Origin: Jiangella asiatica
GTDB taxonomy: Bacteria > Actinomycetota > Actinomycetes > Jiangellales > Jiangellaceae
Assembly: GCF_004349065.1 (NCBI RefSeq)
Contig: NZ_SMKZ01000006.1
Location: 1 to 64,000 of the forward strand
Length of the DNA stretch: 64,000 nt
Reading direction: 5' to 3'
Shown here one piece after another: positions 36,822-46,186 of this stretch (the stretch's first letter is position 1; each line of letters opens with the position of its first letter). Below the pieces are notes generated by a model. It was given only the letters and a program-made list of their open reading frames with translations. It searched no databases and was not told the origin of the DNA. The position numbers were made by a program, and so were the translations under genes.

Positions 36822-38411
36822 GTGGCCCGGGGTGATGGACGACTCACACACGACATCGACCCACAGGAGAAGGCGCCGCAGGACGCCTGCGGCATCTTCG
36901 GGGTGTGGGCACCCGACGAAGAGGTCGCCAAGCTCACCTACTTCGGCTTGTACGCGCTGCAGCACCGCGGCCAGGAGTCCGCGGGCATCGCGGTGGGCAA
37001 CGGCGAGCAGATCCTCGTCTACAAGGACATGGGCCTGGTCAGCCAGGTGTTCGACGAGTCGACGCTGAACACGCTGACCGGCCACGTCGCCGTCGGGCAC
37101 ACCCGCTACTCCACCACCGGCGGAAGCCACTGGCAGAACGCCCAGCCCACGCTCGGCGCCACCCCGGCAGGCACTGTCGCGCTGGCACACAACGGCAACC
37201 TCACCAACACCCCTGAGCTGCTCGAGCTGGTCCACCAGCGCGTGGGCAACGACACCGGCGAGCTGCGCTACGGCAACACCACCGACACCGCGCTCATCAC
37301 CGCGCTGATGGGCTCCTACGCCGACCGGACGCTCGAGGAGAGCGCCCAGGTGGTGCTGGCCCAGGCCCGGGGTGCGTTCTCGCTGGTGTTCAGCGACGAG
37401 TCCACGCTGTACGCCGCTCGCGATCCGCAGGGCGTCCGGCCCCTGGTGCTGGGACGGTTGGAACGCGGCTGGGTCGTCGCCAGCGAGACCGCCGCGCTCG
37501 ACATCGTCGGTGCCTCCTTCATCCGCGAGGTCGAGCCGGGTGAGCTGGTGGCCGTCGACGCGGACGGTCTGCGCTCGCACCGGTTCGCGGCCGCGGACCC
37601 GAAGGGCTGCCTGTTCGAGTTCGTCTACCTGGCCCGGCCCGACACCCACATCTCCGGCCGGTCGGTGCACCAGACCCGGGTCGAGATCGGCCGGCGGCTG
37701 GCCCGCGAGCACCCGGTCGACGCCGACCTCGTCATCCCGGTGCCGGAATCGGGCACGCCCGCCGCCGTCGGGTACGCCGAGGAGTCCGGCATCCCGTACG
37801 GCATGGGCCTGGTCAAGAACGCCTACGTCGGCCGCACGTTCATCCAGCCGTCGCAGACCCTGCGCCAGCTGGGCATCCGGCTCAAGCTCAACCCGCTGCG
37901 CGAGATCGTCGCCGGCAAGCGGCTCGTCGTCGTCGACGACTCCATCGTGCGCGGCAACACCCAGCGGGCCCTGGTGCGGATGCTGCGCGAGGCCGGCGCC
38001 AGCGAGGTCCACGTGCGCATCTCCAGCCCGCCGGTCACCTGGCCGTGCTACTACGGCATCGACTTCGCCACCCGCGCCGAGCTCATCGCCACCGGACTGT
38101 CCGTCGACGAGATCTGCCGTTCGATCGGTGCCGACTCGCTGGCCTACGTCGACCTCGACGAGCTGGTCGAGGCCTCCACGGTGCCGAAGGACCGGCTGTG
38201 CCGGGCCTGCTTCGACGGCGTCTACCCGATCCAGCCGCCGGAGCGGGCCGGCAAGGACGTGCTGGAGCAAGCGACCATCCCTGGCATCGGCGGACGCGAG
38301 TCGTCGGACCGCGAGGGCCATGAGCGATCCGCGTCACTCGGAGACCCCAGCGACGGCCTGAATACGCTGCTCAGCGCGGGTGGGGCCGCCGACTCACTGA
38401 AGCGGCCGTGA
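36822..38411 (+). CDS. purF: amidophosphoribosyltransferase
   Basis: First committed step of purine synthesis: PRPP plus glutamine to phosphoribosylamine. N-terminal nucleophile glutaminase: Cys23 in CGIFGVW after a 22-residue propeptide, with YALQHRGQESAGIA and GHTRYSTTG. The PRPP loop VVVDDSIVRGNT and the Fe-S-type cysteines (PVTWPCYYGIDF, RLCRACFDGVYP) are typical of the Bacillus-type enzyme. 529 residues, GTG start. Confidence 0.95.
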   Translation: MARGDGRLTHDIDPQEKAPQDACGIFGVWAPDEEVAKLTYFGLYALQHRGQESAGIAVGNGEQILVYKDMGLVSQVFDESTLNTLTGHVAVGHTRYSTTGGSHWQNAQPTLGATPAGTVALAHNGNLTNTPELLELVHQRVGNDTGELRYGNTTDTALITALMGSYADRTLEESAQVVLAQARGAFSLVFSDESTLYAARDPQGVRPLVLGRLERGWVVASETAALDIVGASFIREVEPGELVAVDADGLRSHRFAAADPKGCLFEFVYLARPDTHISGRSVHQTRVEIGRRLAREHPVDADLVIPVPESGTPAAVGYAEESGIPYGMGLVKNAYVGRTFIQPSQTLRQLGIRLKLNPLREIVAGKRLVVVDDSIVRGNTQRALVRMLREAGASEVHVRISSPPVTWPCYYGIDFATRAELIATGLSVDEICRSIGADSLAYVDLDELVEASTVPKDRLCRACFDGVYPIQPPERAGKDVLEQATIPGIGGRESSDREGHERSASLGDPSDGLNTLLSAGGAADSLKRP

Positions 38412-38496
38412 TCGAAGTTGTGACAAATTGCCCGAAATGTGGTTGCCTGCTCTTCGGTCACGAAATGGTCTCGACCGCTGACGAGGGAGGAACGTA

Positions 38497-39456
38497 GTGC
38501 CGCGATCCCGTCATGGACGGTCTCGCCACCGACGCACCAGGGTCCATCCGTTCACTCGTCGCCTCGTCATCTTCGTCGCCCCGGCCGTCGTCGTCGCCGG
38601 TGCCGCCGGCGGACTGGTTCTCTGGCCGGACGACACCGACGGGTCGGCCGCAGCCGACGCCACCACGACGCTCGGCATCCCGGAGCGCGAGCAGCTTCCC
38701 AGCCGCGGTGAGGATCGCGGCGAGCTGCCGCCGGTCACGCCGAACGCCGCGCCGAGCGGGACACCGTCGCCCAGTCCCACGCCGACACCCACGCCGACCC
38801 CCACTCCGACCCCGACCCCGACTCCCACGCCGACTCCGGCGCCCGCGCCGAAGCCGACGGTGGCCGGCCACATGTTCGTCACGGCCGGGCTGAACGTGCG
38901 CACCGAACCGGACTTGGAGGCCGAGGTGCAGACGGTGCTGGGCACCGGCACACAGGTGGCCGTCACCGGCGCCACCAACGGCACGTGGTCGCAGATCCTG
39001 ATCGACGACGAGGTCTTCTGGGTCGCCACCGAGTACCTGTCGGAGACCGAGCCAGAGGACGAGCCGTCCGGCGGCATCTCCGCGGCCGAGTGCGAGTCCG
39101 GTTCCGAGGTCGAGGACGGCCTCCAGCCCGACGCGATCCGCGTGCACCGCGCCGTCTGCGCGGCCTTCCCCGACGTCTCCTCCTACGGCGGGCTGCGCTC
39201 CGGCGACGGCGGCGAGCACGGCGAGGGCCGGGCGCTGGACATCATGGTCCGCGGCTCGCTCGGCGACGAGATCGCCGCCTACGTCCGTGAGAACTACGAG
39301 GCGCTCGGTGTCAGCGAGGTCATCTGGGAGCAGCGCATCTGGACCGTCGAGCGAGCCGACGAGGGCTGGCGCTGGATGGAGGACCGCGGCGACGACACCG
39401 CGAACCACTACGACCACGTCCACGTCACCGTGTACGGCAACGAGGGCACCAGCTGA
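38497..39456 (+). CDS. membrane-anchored SH3-domain protein with ARB_07466-like C-terminal domain
   Basis: 319 residues. A short basic N-terminus and one membrane span (about 22-43), then a Pro-Thr repeat linker (about 87-117), a bacterial SH3 domain (about 122-182; LNVRTEPDLEAEVQTVLGTG...FWVATEYL), and a C-terminal domain of about 120 residues with GLRSGDGGEHGEGRALDIMV and NHYDHVHVTVYG, which recalls the M15-peptidase-like ARB_07466 C-terminal family. Probably acts in or binds the cell wall outside the membrane. It sits between purF and purM. GTG start with GGGAGGAA upstream. Confidence 0.78.
   Translation: MPRSRHGRSRHRRTRVHPFTRRLVIFVAPAVVVAGAAGGLVLWPDDTDGSAAADATTTLGIPEREQLPSRGEDRGELPPVTPNAAPSGTPSPSPTPTPTPTPTPTPTPTPTPTPAPAPKPTVAGHMFVTAGLNVRTEPDLEAEVQTVLGTGTQVAVTGATNGTWSQILIDDEVFWVATEYLSETEPEDEPSGGISAAECESGSEVEDGLQPDAIRVHRAVCAAFPDVSSYGGLRSGDGGEHGEGRALDIMVRGSLGDEIAAYVRENYEALGVSEVIWEQRIWTVERADEGWRWMEDRGDDTANHYDHVHVTVYGNEGTS
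38766..38853 (+). repeat. Pro-Thr coding tandem repeat
   Basis: Degenerate 6-base units of the form CC(N)AC(N) encoding alternating Pro-Thr, ending with Pro-Ala. It forms the linker between membrane anchor and SH3 domain and may vary in length between strains. Confidence 0.7.
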
Positions 39457-39491
39457 CCTCCCGCTGAATGATCATGTTGAGTATGGTGCGC

Positions 39492-39553
39492 CGCTTCACC
39501 GGACGTCACGCGGATTTCACGTGCCCCACCACGAATGTAACCATGGTGAAGCG
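39492..39553. promoter_or_regulatory. inverted repeat upstream of purM
   Basis: CGCTTCACC (39492-39500) and GGTGAAGCG (39545-39553) are exact reverse complements, 44 bases apart, in the purM leader region. Confidence 0.35.
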
Positions 39554-39596
39554 CGGGAAGACCTCGTGAAGCCGACGTCCTCGAGAGTCGGGCGGT

Positions 39597-39602
39597 TACG
39601 CT
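39597..39602 (+). promoter_or_regulatory. -10 box of purM (leaderless)
   Basis: TACGCT, 6 bases, GTG 39609. Confidence 0.55.
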
Positions 39603-39608
39603 CTTCCC

Positions 39609-40679
39609 GTGTCGAGCAGTGAGCCTGCGCCCTCGGGTGCCACCTATGCCAGCGCCGGTGTCGACATCGAGGCCGGTGACCGAGCCGTCGAGCTGATGAA
39701 GGAGTGGGTTGCCAAGACCCGCCGCCCCGAGGTCGTCGGTGGCCTCGGCGGGTTCGCCGGGCTCTTCGACGCCAGTGCGCTCAAGTCCTACCGGCGGCCG
39801 CTGCTGGCCACCAGCACCGACGGGGTCGGCACCAAGGTGGCGGTCGCGCAGCGGATGGACGTCCACGACACCATCGGGTTCGACCTGGTCGGCATGGTGG
39901 TCGACGACATCGTCGTCTGCGGCGCCGAGCCGCTGTTCATGACCGACTACATCGCGTGCGGCCAGGTGGTGCCGGAGCGCACCGCAGCCGTCGTCAAGGG
40001 CATCGCCCAGGCATGTGTGGCCGCCGGCTGCGCCCTCAGCGGCGGCGAGACCGCCGAACATCCCGGCCTGCTGGGTCCGGACGAGTACGACGTGGCCGGC
40101 GCGGTCACGGGCGTGGTGGAGGCCGATGAGCTGCTCGGGGCGCAGCGCGTGCGTGAGGGCGACGTCGTGGTGGCCATGGCGTCGTCGGGGCTGCACTCCA
40201 ACGGCTACTCGCTGGTGCGGCACGTGTTCTTCGACCTCGCCGGCTGGAAGGTCGAGCGGGAGGTTCCGGAGTTCGGCCGGACCCTGGGCGAGGAGCTGCT
40301 GGAGCCCACCCGCATCTACGCACAGGACTGCTTGGCGCTGGCCGACGCCGTCGAGGTGCACGCGATGTCGCACGTGACCGGCGGCGGGCTCGCGGCCAAC
40401 CTGGCCCGGGTGCTGCCCGACACCGCCCATGCCAGGCTGGACCGCTCGACGTGGGCGCCGAAGCGGGTGTTCACGCTGGTGGGCGAGCTGGGTGGGGTCA
40501 GCGAGCTAGAGCTCGAGCGGACCCTCAACATGGGCGTGGGCATGGTGGCGGTGGTGGCTGCCGACGCCGCTGACGCGGCGCTACGACTGCTCGCCGACCG
40601 TGGCGTGGAGTCGTGGGTGGCTGGCGAGGTGGTAGCCGGAACCGGCGTCGCGACCTTGCATGGCTACTACCGCGGCTGA
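39609..40679 (+). CDS. purM: phosphoribosylformylglycinamidine cyclo-ligase
   Basis: AIR synthetase: ATP-dependent ring closure of FGAM. 356 residues with the N-terminal YASAGVDIEAGDRAVELMK, LLATSTDGVGTKVAVA, GFDLVGMVVDDIVVCGAEPLFMTDYIACG and GCALSGGETAEHPG segments typical of PurM. Own leaderless promoter; DUF3073 is convergent downstream. Confidence 0.95.
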   Translation: MSSSEPAPSGATYASAGVDIEAGDRAVELMKEWVAKTRRPEVVGGLGGFAGLFDASALKSYRRPLLATSTDGVGTKVAVAQRMDVHDTIGFDLVGMVVDDIVVCGAEPLFMTDYIACGQVVPERTAAVVKGIAQACVAAGCALSGGETAEHPGLLGPDEYDVAGAVTGVVEADELLGAQRVREGDVVVAMASSGLHSNGYSLVRHVFFDLAGWKVEREVPEFGRTLGEELLEPTRIYAQDCLALADAVEVHAMSHVTGGGLAANLARVLPDTAHARLDRSTWAPKRVFTLVGELGGVSELELERTLNMGVGMVAVVAADAADAALRLLADRGVESWVAGEVVAGTGVATLHGYYRG

Positions 40680-40760
40680 GCGCGTCGCCGAGCAGCTTTG
40701 GCGGCCTGCTGGCACCGGATGCCCGGGACCAGCAGACCGTCTCGCTCTATGTGGACCCGG

Positions 40761-40964
40761 TCAACCCGCGTGACGACGGGCTTCGCCGTCGTCGTCGTCG
40801 AGGTAACTCGCGTACTCATCGTCCTCGGCAAGGTCGGGTTCCTCGCCACCATCGCCGTCGGTGCCCAACTCGCGCTGCAAAGCGTCGAAGTCGGTGTCAA
40901 GTGTCTGGTACTTCAACCGACGGGCGACCTTTGTCTGCTTGGCCTTGGCCCGGCCGCGCCCCAT
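40761..40964 (-). CDS. DUF3073 domain protein
   Basis: 67 residues: basic N-terminal half MGRGRAKAKQTKVARRLKY followed by an acidic tail (DDEYASYLDDDD). This family is widespread in actinobacteria and is typically next to purM; function unknown. ATG 40964 has GAGGGGG about 8 bases upstream, better than the ATG at 40985. Confidence 0.88.
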   Translation of the reverse strand: MGRGRAKAKQTKVARRLKYQTLDTDFDALQRELGTDGDGGEEPDLAEDDEYASYLDDDDGEARRHAG

Positions 40965-41112
40965 AGGGTCGACCCCCTCGCACAAAACCGGGGCGACCAG
41001 TTCACCGGACGCCCTCGTTTCCCTTCGAATGACATCTGCTCGTAGGGATAACGGTACAGGGTCCGAGCCTGTTCCGCCTCATCCGGTTCCAACTACGGCG
41101 TGGCCGCGGCCA

Positions 41113-42204
41113 TCAGCCGAGGTAGACGTCGCGCAGCCGGGCGACCGCGGCGATCCGCCGCTCCGCGAGCCGGTCAGCGGCCACCGCGGGTGGCACGCCG
41201 TCCTCCCCGGCCAGCGCGAAGATGTCGCGAGTGGTCCGGAAGATCTGCTGCGCCTTGGCCTGGGCGCGGTCGAAGGAGAATCCGTGCAGTTCGTCGGCCA
41301 CTTGGATCACGCCGCCGGAGTTGACCACGTAGTCGGGCGCGTAGAGGACGCCGGCGTCGTCGAGCTGCTTCTCGATGCCCGCATGCGCCAGCTGGTTGTT
41401 CGCGCCGCCGCAGACCGCGGCCACTCCGTTGTCGGTCAGCGCGGCGACCGTGTCGTCGTCCAGTGCGCCGCCGAGGGCGCATGGCGCGTACACGTCGACG
41501 CCGGCGCGAACGAGGGCATCGGCATCGTCGACGACGTCCACTTGCGGGTGGATGGTGCGCACCTGCTCCACCGCCTGCTCGGACACGTCGGTGACGACGA
41601 CGGAGGCGCCGTCGTCGAGCAGCAGCCCGGCGAGCTTCGAGCCCACCTTGCCAACCCCGGCGATGCCAACGCGTCGGCCGGTCAGGGTGGTGCTGCCCCA
41701 CAGCCGCTCCGCGCACGCGCGCATGCCTTGGAAAACGCCGTAGGCGGTGAGGACGCTGGAGTCACCGGCGCCGCCCTCGGCCGGCGAACGACCGGTGACC
41801 CACCGGCTCTCGCGCGCCACGACGTCCATGTCGGCGACGTAGGTGCCGACGTCGCAAGCGGTGATGTAGCGGCCGCTGAGCGATGCCTGGAAGCGCCCGT
41901 AGGCACGCAGCAGCGTCTCGGACTTGTCGAGGTCGGGGTCGCCGATGATGACGGCCTTGCCGCCGCCGTGATCGAGGCCGGCAAGCGCGTTCTTGTACGT
42001 CATGCCGCGCGAGAGCCGCAGGACGTCGTCGAGCGCGGCCTCCTCCGATTCGTACGGGTAGAACCGGGTACCGCCGAGGGCGGGTCCCAGCGCGGTCGAG
42101 TGAAGGGCGATGATGGCTCGTAGTCCGCTGCCTGCGTCGTGACAGAACACGACCTGTTCGTGTCCGGTGTGGCGGCCGAATACCAGGGGCGACGCCTCGG
42201 TCAT
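41113..42204 (-). CDS. vdh: valine (branched-chain amino acid) dehydrogenase
   Basis: 363-residue Glu/Leu/Phe/Val dehydrogenase that deaminates valine and related amino acids with NAD, supplying branched acyl-CoA precursors. Substrate domain [10 protein letters not shown] and the catalytic Lys segment [17 protein letters not shown]; Rossmann motif [13 protein letters not shown]. Matches Streptomyces Vdh in length and order of motifs, and the purM-DUF3073-vdh-bldC neighbourhood is also that of Streptomyces. ATG 42204 has GAAAGG upstream; the frame runs back to 42444 through the divergent exporter. Confidence 0.9.
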   Translation of the reverse strand: MTEASPLVFGRHTGHEQVVFCHDAGSGLRAIIALHSTALGPALGGTRFYPYESEEAALDDVLRLSRGMTYKNALAGLDHGGGKAVIIGDPDLDKSETLLRAYGRFQASLSGRYITACDVGTYVADMDVVARESRWVTGRSPAEGGAGDSSVLTAYGVFQGMRACAERLWGSTTLTGRRVGIAGVGKVGSKLAGLLLDDGASVVVTDVSEQAVEQVRTIHPQVDVVDDADALVRAGVDVYAPCALGGALDDDTVAALTDNGVAAVCGGANNQLAHAGIEKQLDDAGVLYAPDYVVNSGGVIQVADELHGFSFDRAQAKAQQIFRTTRDIFALAGEDGVPPAVAADRLAERRIAAVARLRDVYLG

Positions 42205-42289
42205 GGTGGTGACCCTTTCACGTCCGGGCCCGCCGGGGTGGTGCGGGCTTGATGTCACGCTCACTTTAGGACGAGCGAGGAGGCGTTTG

Positions 42290-43927
42290 GTGAGGAGATG
42301 GCGTGGCAACCCCTGGGCGATCCTGCTCACTCTGTGCCTCGGGTTCTTCATGACGCTGCTCGACGTGACGATCGTGAACATCGCGATCCCGAGCATGATG
42401 GACGACCTCGGCGCCTCGCTCGACGAGATCCTCTGGGTGATCAACTCCTACGTCATCATGCTCGCGGTGCTCGTCATCACGGCGGGCCGGCTCGGCGACC
42501 TGCGCGGCCAGCGGGCCATGTTCATTCTCGGTGTCGCCGTCTTCACCACGGCCTCGCTTGCCTGCGGGCTGGCGCACGGCCCGGCCATGCTCATCGCGTT
42601 CCGGGTGCTGCAGGGGATCGGCGCGGCGATCCTCATGCCGCAGACGTCGGCGCTACTGATCACGACCTTCCCGCCGGAGCGGCGGGGCACCGCTTTCGGC
42701 ATCTGGGGTGCGGTAGCCGGCGTCGCCACCGTCGCCGGCCCTACCCTCGGCGGGTTCCTGGTCACGGCGTTCGACTGGCGGTGGATCTTCTTCATCAACG
42801 TGCCGGTCGGCGTGCTCGTCCTGACCATGGCGTGGGCGATCATCCCGGAGCCGCCGCGCCGGGCGCGACACTCACTCGATCTGCCAGGCGTCCTGTTGGC
42901 CAGCCTCGCCCTGGTGTGCCTCACGTTCGGTCTGGTGGAGGGCGAGCGGTTCGGCTGGGGTGAGGTCTGGGCGTTCGTCTCCATTCCGGCGCTGCTGGTG
43001 ACCGGCGGCGTGCTGCTGGCGATCTTCCTGATCCTCCAGGCCCGCCGGCAGCAGCGGGAGCCGCTGATCCCGTTCGGGCTGTTCAGCGACCGCAACTACT
43101 CAGTGATGAACGTGGTGGCCGGCCTGGTCTCCATCGCCATGATCGGCACATTCCTGCCGATCACCATCTACCTGCAGTCCGTGCTGGGCTTCTCCGCGCT
43201 GCGCGCGGGTCTGACCCTCGCGCCGATGTCGGCGGTGTCGATGGTGGTGGCTCCGTTCGCCGGTCGGCTCAGCGACCGCGTGGGCGGCAAGTACATCCTG
43301 ATGTCGGGACTGTTGCTGTTCGGCGGCGGCATCAGCTGGTTCGCCCTGGCGGCCTCGGCGGACTCCGAGTGGTGGCACTTCCTCGCGCCGCTGCTCGTAG
43401 CGGGGCTGGGCCTGGGTGGCGTCTTCGCGCCGATGAACACGGTGGCGATGCGCGACGTTCCCGGCCGGGTGGCGGGTGCGGCCTCCGGGGTGCTCAACAC
43501 CAACCGGCAACTGGGTCAGGTGCTCGGCAGCGCGTCGGTCGGAGCGGTGTTGCAGAGCCTGCTCGTCGGCAGTCTGCATTCCCAGGCTGTTGCGGCCGCA
43601 ACAGAATTGCCGTCCGGCGTTCGCCAGCCGTTCGTCTCGGGTTTCGAAGATGCCGCCGCGGGCGGTCTGCAGGTCAGCGCCGCGGAAGACGACATTGACT
43701 TTGCACTACCACCTGGAGTTTCTGAAGAAGTCGTGGGAAAGATCGCCGAAATGGCCCACGATGTGTTCATACAGGGCTATGTTGATGCAATGAAGCCGAC
43801 GCTGATCGTTCCGGTCGCTGCCGTGACCTGTGGGGCACTGCTGTGTCTCGCAGTCAAGCGGCGGCGAACGGACCGGGAAGCGGCGGCCGAGGGTGCTGGC
43901 GCTCGGACGATCTCCGACGCCAGATGA
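42290..43927 (+). CDS. DHA2-family (EmrB/QacA) drug exporter
   Basis: 545-residue MFS protein with about 14 spans. Motif [17 protein letters not shown] in the first helix, the antiporter motif [13 protein letters not shown] after helix 2, and motif C-like GPTLGGFL. Exports drugs or metabolites using the proton gradient. I place the start at GTG 42290, with GCGAGGAGG at 42275-42283, not at 42167. Divergent from vdh with an 85-base shared leader. Confidence 0.88.
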   Translation: MRRWRGNPWAILLTLCLGFFMTLLDVTIVNIAIPSMMDDLGASLDEILWVINSYVIMLAVLVITAGRLGDLRGQRAMFILGVAVFTTASLACGLAHGPAMLIAFRVLQGIGAAILMPQTSALLITTFPPERRGTAFGIWGAVAGVATVAGPTLGGFLVTAFDWRWIFFINVPVGVLVLTMAWAIIPEPPRRARHSLDLPGVLLASLALVCLTFGLVEGERFGWGEVWAFVSIPALLVTGGVLLAIFLILQARRQQREPLIPFGLFSDRNYSVMNVVAGLVSIAMIGTFLPITIYLQSVLGFSALRAGLTLAPMSAVSMVVAPFAGRLSDRVGGKYILMSGLLLFGGGISWFALAASADSEWWHFLAPLLVAGLGLGGVFAPMNTVAMRDVPGRVAGAASGVLNTNRQLGQVLGSASVGAVLQSLLVGSLHSQAVAAATELPSGVRQPFVSGFEDAAAGGLQVSAAEDDIDFALPPGVSEEVVGKIAEMAHDVFIQGYVDAMKPTLIVPVAAVTCGALLCLAVKRRRTDREAAAEGAGARTISDAR

Positions 43928-44117
43928 CCCGGCCTGGCATGACTTGGGCCGGTTCGCGGCTTACGTCGACCTTACGTAGGCTAGAGGCATCCTGGGTAGA
44001 CATCATCCGAATGGATGGCATGGTCCAGCCGTACGGAGGTGCCGACCCAGGGTGGCGGCAAGGTGGAATATACCGGTGTGGCGGGAAACCTCCCGCTATA
44101 GTTCTAAGGAGGTGACG

Positions 44118-44339
44118 ATGGCGACCAGGACGCAAGACGCCGAGCCCCTCCTCACTCCTGCCGAGGTGGCGGCCATGTTCCGGGTGGATCCGAAGACGGT
44201 GACCCGGTGGGCCAAGGCCGGCAAGCTCACGTCGATCCGGACGCTCGGTGGCCACCGGCGGTACCGCGAGTCCGAGGTGCGTGCGCTGCTCAACGGGCAA
44301 GGTTCCGCAGTGGAGCGCGTCGAGGTGGGCGAGCTCTAG
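44118..44339 (+). CDS. bldC: developmental regulator BldC
   Basis: 73-residue MerR-like winged-helix DNA-binding protein: LLTPAEVAAMFRVDPKTVTRWAKAGKLTSIRTLGGHRRYRESEV, with the whole sequence close to Streptomyces BldC. It delays entry into sporulation there by cooperative binding to direct repeats. A near-perfect TAAGGAGGTGA lies just before ATG 44118. TATAGT at 44097-44102 could be the -10 box; an upstream frame to 44052 lacks support. Confidence 0.93.
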   Translation: MATRTQDAEPLLTPAEVAAMFRVDPKTVTRWAKAGKLTSIRTLGGHRRYRESEVRALLNGQGSAVERVEVGEL

Positions 44340-44900
44340 AGGGGTGAGAATCGCCTCAGCATACGCTCGACATTTACCGGGCGGGGGCGGTACACGGGGA
44401 AGTCAGGCTGGGCTCGTAGGCGGCGGGCCAAGCCGGCGGAGGGGGCTGCGCGGCAACGCGTAACTAGAAGTCGTGCGACGTGTGAGTCACGATGCGCGCG
44501 AGACGGGTCGGCGTCGCAGGTGTGGCGTGATCATTCTCCTGGGTGGGACATGATCGTCACGCACACCGATGAAGCCGCCAGACGTCGACACGGGCGGCAT
44601 GCACGGTTGCCGCCCGTGTCTGCTTCTTTCGACAATCACTTTCTTTTCTCGACCGAGGGCTTTCTTTTCTGGCGGCGTGATCGCTCCGCCGTCTCCCCGA
44701 TCATCACATCGGCCGATCGGCCATTCTTTCGTCACGCAGGGTCGCTTGCGGGAACAACAATTCACCTTTCAATCAACACTGCCGCGATTGGTGATCACCT
44801 CGCGGGAATGCAATGGTGGTTGCGGTGATGTGACGCCGTCCGAGCCATTCTGCCGGCGATTGTCATGCCGCTGCTTCTCGGTGCGTTGAGGTGTCGGCGT
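44340..44900. other. intergenic region after bldC
   Basis: About 560 bases with no gene I can support. It holds the terminator at 44587-44620, and the part from about 44620 to 44830 is clearly richer in A and T (runs such as CTTTCTTTTC) than its surroundings. Confidence 0.5.
44587..44620. terminator. strong hairpin terminator
   Basis: GACACGGGCGGCA (44587-44599) pairs perfectly with TGCCGCCCGTGTC (44608-44620) across an 8-base loop, and a T-rich stretch TGCTTCTTTC follows on the plus strand. Confidence 0.75.
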
Positions 44901-45977
44901 TCAGGGTGCCGGCACAGGCGGCGGGTCGGCGGCCGCCCGATCCTCGACGGAACGGCGACGGCGGGCGAGGTCGGTCAGCGACGCCGGACTCCAGGCGCCG
45001 TCGGGATGGTAGGCGTTCCGGCCCGGCGGCATTATCTGGTCGATGCGGTTCAGCGTGGCGTCGTCGAGAGTGACCGCCGCGCCGTCGAGCAGGCTGGTCA
45101 GCTGCTCCATGGTCCGCGGCCCGATGATCGTGGCGGTGACGGCGGGGTGTGTCAGCGTGAAGGCGATGGCCAGCTGCGGCAGCGTGCAACCGATGTCGTC
45201 GGCCACCTCGACCAGCCGCTCGACGATGTCGAGCTTGGCGGCGTTCTCCGGGATCGACGGGTCGAAGCGGGCGGGGTTGAGCGCCGGGCGTCCGGTCGTG
45301 AGGTCAACCGGCCGGCCCTTGCGGTACGCCCCGGACAGGAAGCCGGAGGCCAGCGGGCTCCACACCAGCACGCCCATCCGGTAGCGCTGGCACACCGGGA
45401 GCACGGAGGTCTCGACGGCGCGGGCCAGCAGGGAGTACGGCGGCTGCTCGGTGCGGAACCGGTGCAGGCCGCGCCGATCGGCGACGTGATGCGACTCAAC
45501 GATCTCCTCGGCGGGGAACGTGGAGCAACCGAACGCGCGGATCTTGCCGGCACGGACCAGGTCCGTCAGGACCGACAGCGTCTCCTCGACGTCGGTGGCG
45601 TCGTCGGGCCGGTGCACCTGGTAGAGGTCGATCCAGTCGGTCTGCAGCCGGGCAAGGCTCTCCTCGACCGCCGTCGTGATCCAGCGCCGCGAGTTGCCCC
45701 GGCGGTTGACGTCGTCGCCTATGGGGAAGTGCACCTTCGTGGCGAGGACGACGTCGTCACGGCGGCGGCCGCGAAGCGCCTTGCCGACGATGACCTCCGA
45801 CTCACCCGCGGAGTACATGTCCGCGGTGTCGACGAAGTTGACGCCCCGGTCAAGGGCGGCGTGGATGACGCGGGCGCCGTCGTCGTGGTCGGGGTTGCCG
45901 ACGGCGCCGAACATCATGGTCCCGAGGCAGTACGGACTCACGTGGATGCCGGTGCCGCCGAGGGGCCGGTAGCGCAT
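44901..45977 (-). CDS. aldo/keto reductase
   Basis: 358-residue TIM-barrel NADPH reductase. Catalytic tetrad visible: Asp and Tyr in VDTADMYSAGESE, Lys in VLATKVHFP, His in LYQVHRPD. The cofactor end has the usual IIGPRTMEQL segment. Substrate unknown. ATG 45977 has AGGGAG 8 bases upstream; the frame opens to 46091. Confidence 0.9.
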   Translation of the reverse strand: MRYRPLGGTGIHVSPYCLGTMMFGAVGNPDHDDGARVIHAALDRGVNFVDTADMYSAGESEVIVGKALRGRRRDDVVLATKVHFPIGDDVNRRGNSRRWITTAVEESLARLQTDWIDLYQVHRPDDATDVEETLSVLTDLVRAGKIRAFGCSTFPAEEIVESHHVADRRGLHRFRTEQPPYSLLARAVETSVLPVCQRYRMGVLVWSPLASGFLSGAYRKGRPVDLTTGRPALNPARFDPSIPENAAKLDIVERLVEVADDIGCTLPQLAIAFTLTHPAVTATIIGPRTMEQLTSLLDGAAVTLDDATLNRIDQIMPPGRNAYHPDGAWSPASLTDLARRRRSVEDRAAADPPPVPAP

Positions 45978-46173
45978 GGGGTCTCCCTGGAGTTCGCGGA
46001 TCGAGTTCGAGGCGGTGCCGGGAACGCTACGACCTCGAGCGCGCTCCAGGTCAAGGCCGCGCACCGCCTGCCTCGTGCCGGCGGCGTCCACCGGTGACCC
46101 GGTCGCGCGGCGTACGCGATTTGCCGTAGAGAGGTGCCGATTCTGGGCGTACGTGCCGACGCTCCCGCGCCCC

Positions 46174-46179
46174 TAGCGT
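46174..46179 (+). promoter_or_regulatory. -10 box of the carboxylesterase (leaderless)
   Basis: TAGCGT, 7 bases, ATG 46187. Confidence 0.5.
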
Positions 46180-46186
46180 CACTAAC

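Noticed and set aside
38766-38853. Possible CRISPR or regulatory satellite from the repeated CC-AC units
   Set aside because: The units are in frame and encode a Pro-Thr linker; there are no spacers.
44520-44828. 102-codon frame in the low-GC pocket after bldC
   Set aside because: It runs through the terminator hairpin and has no start signal or similarity.
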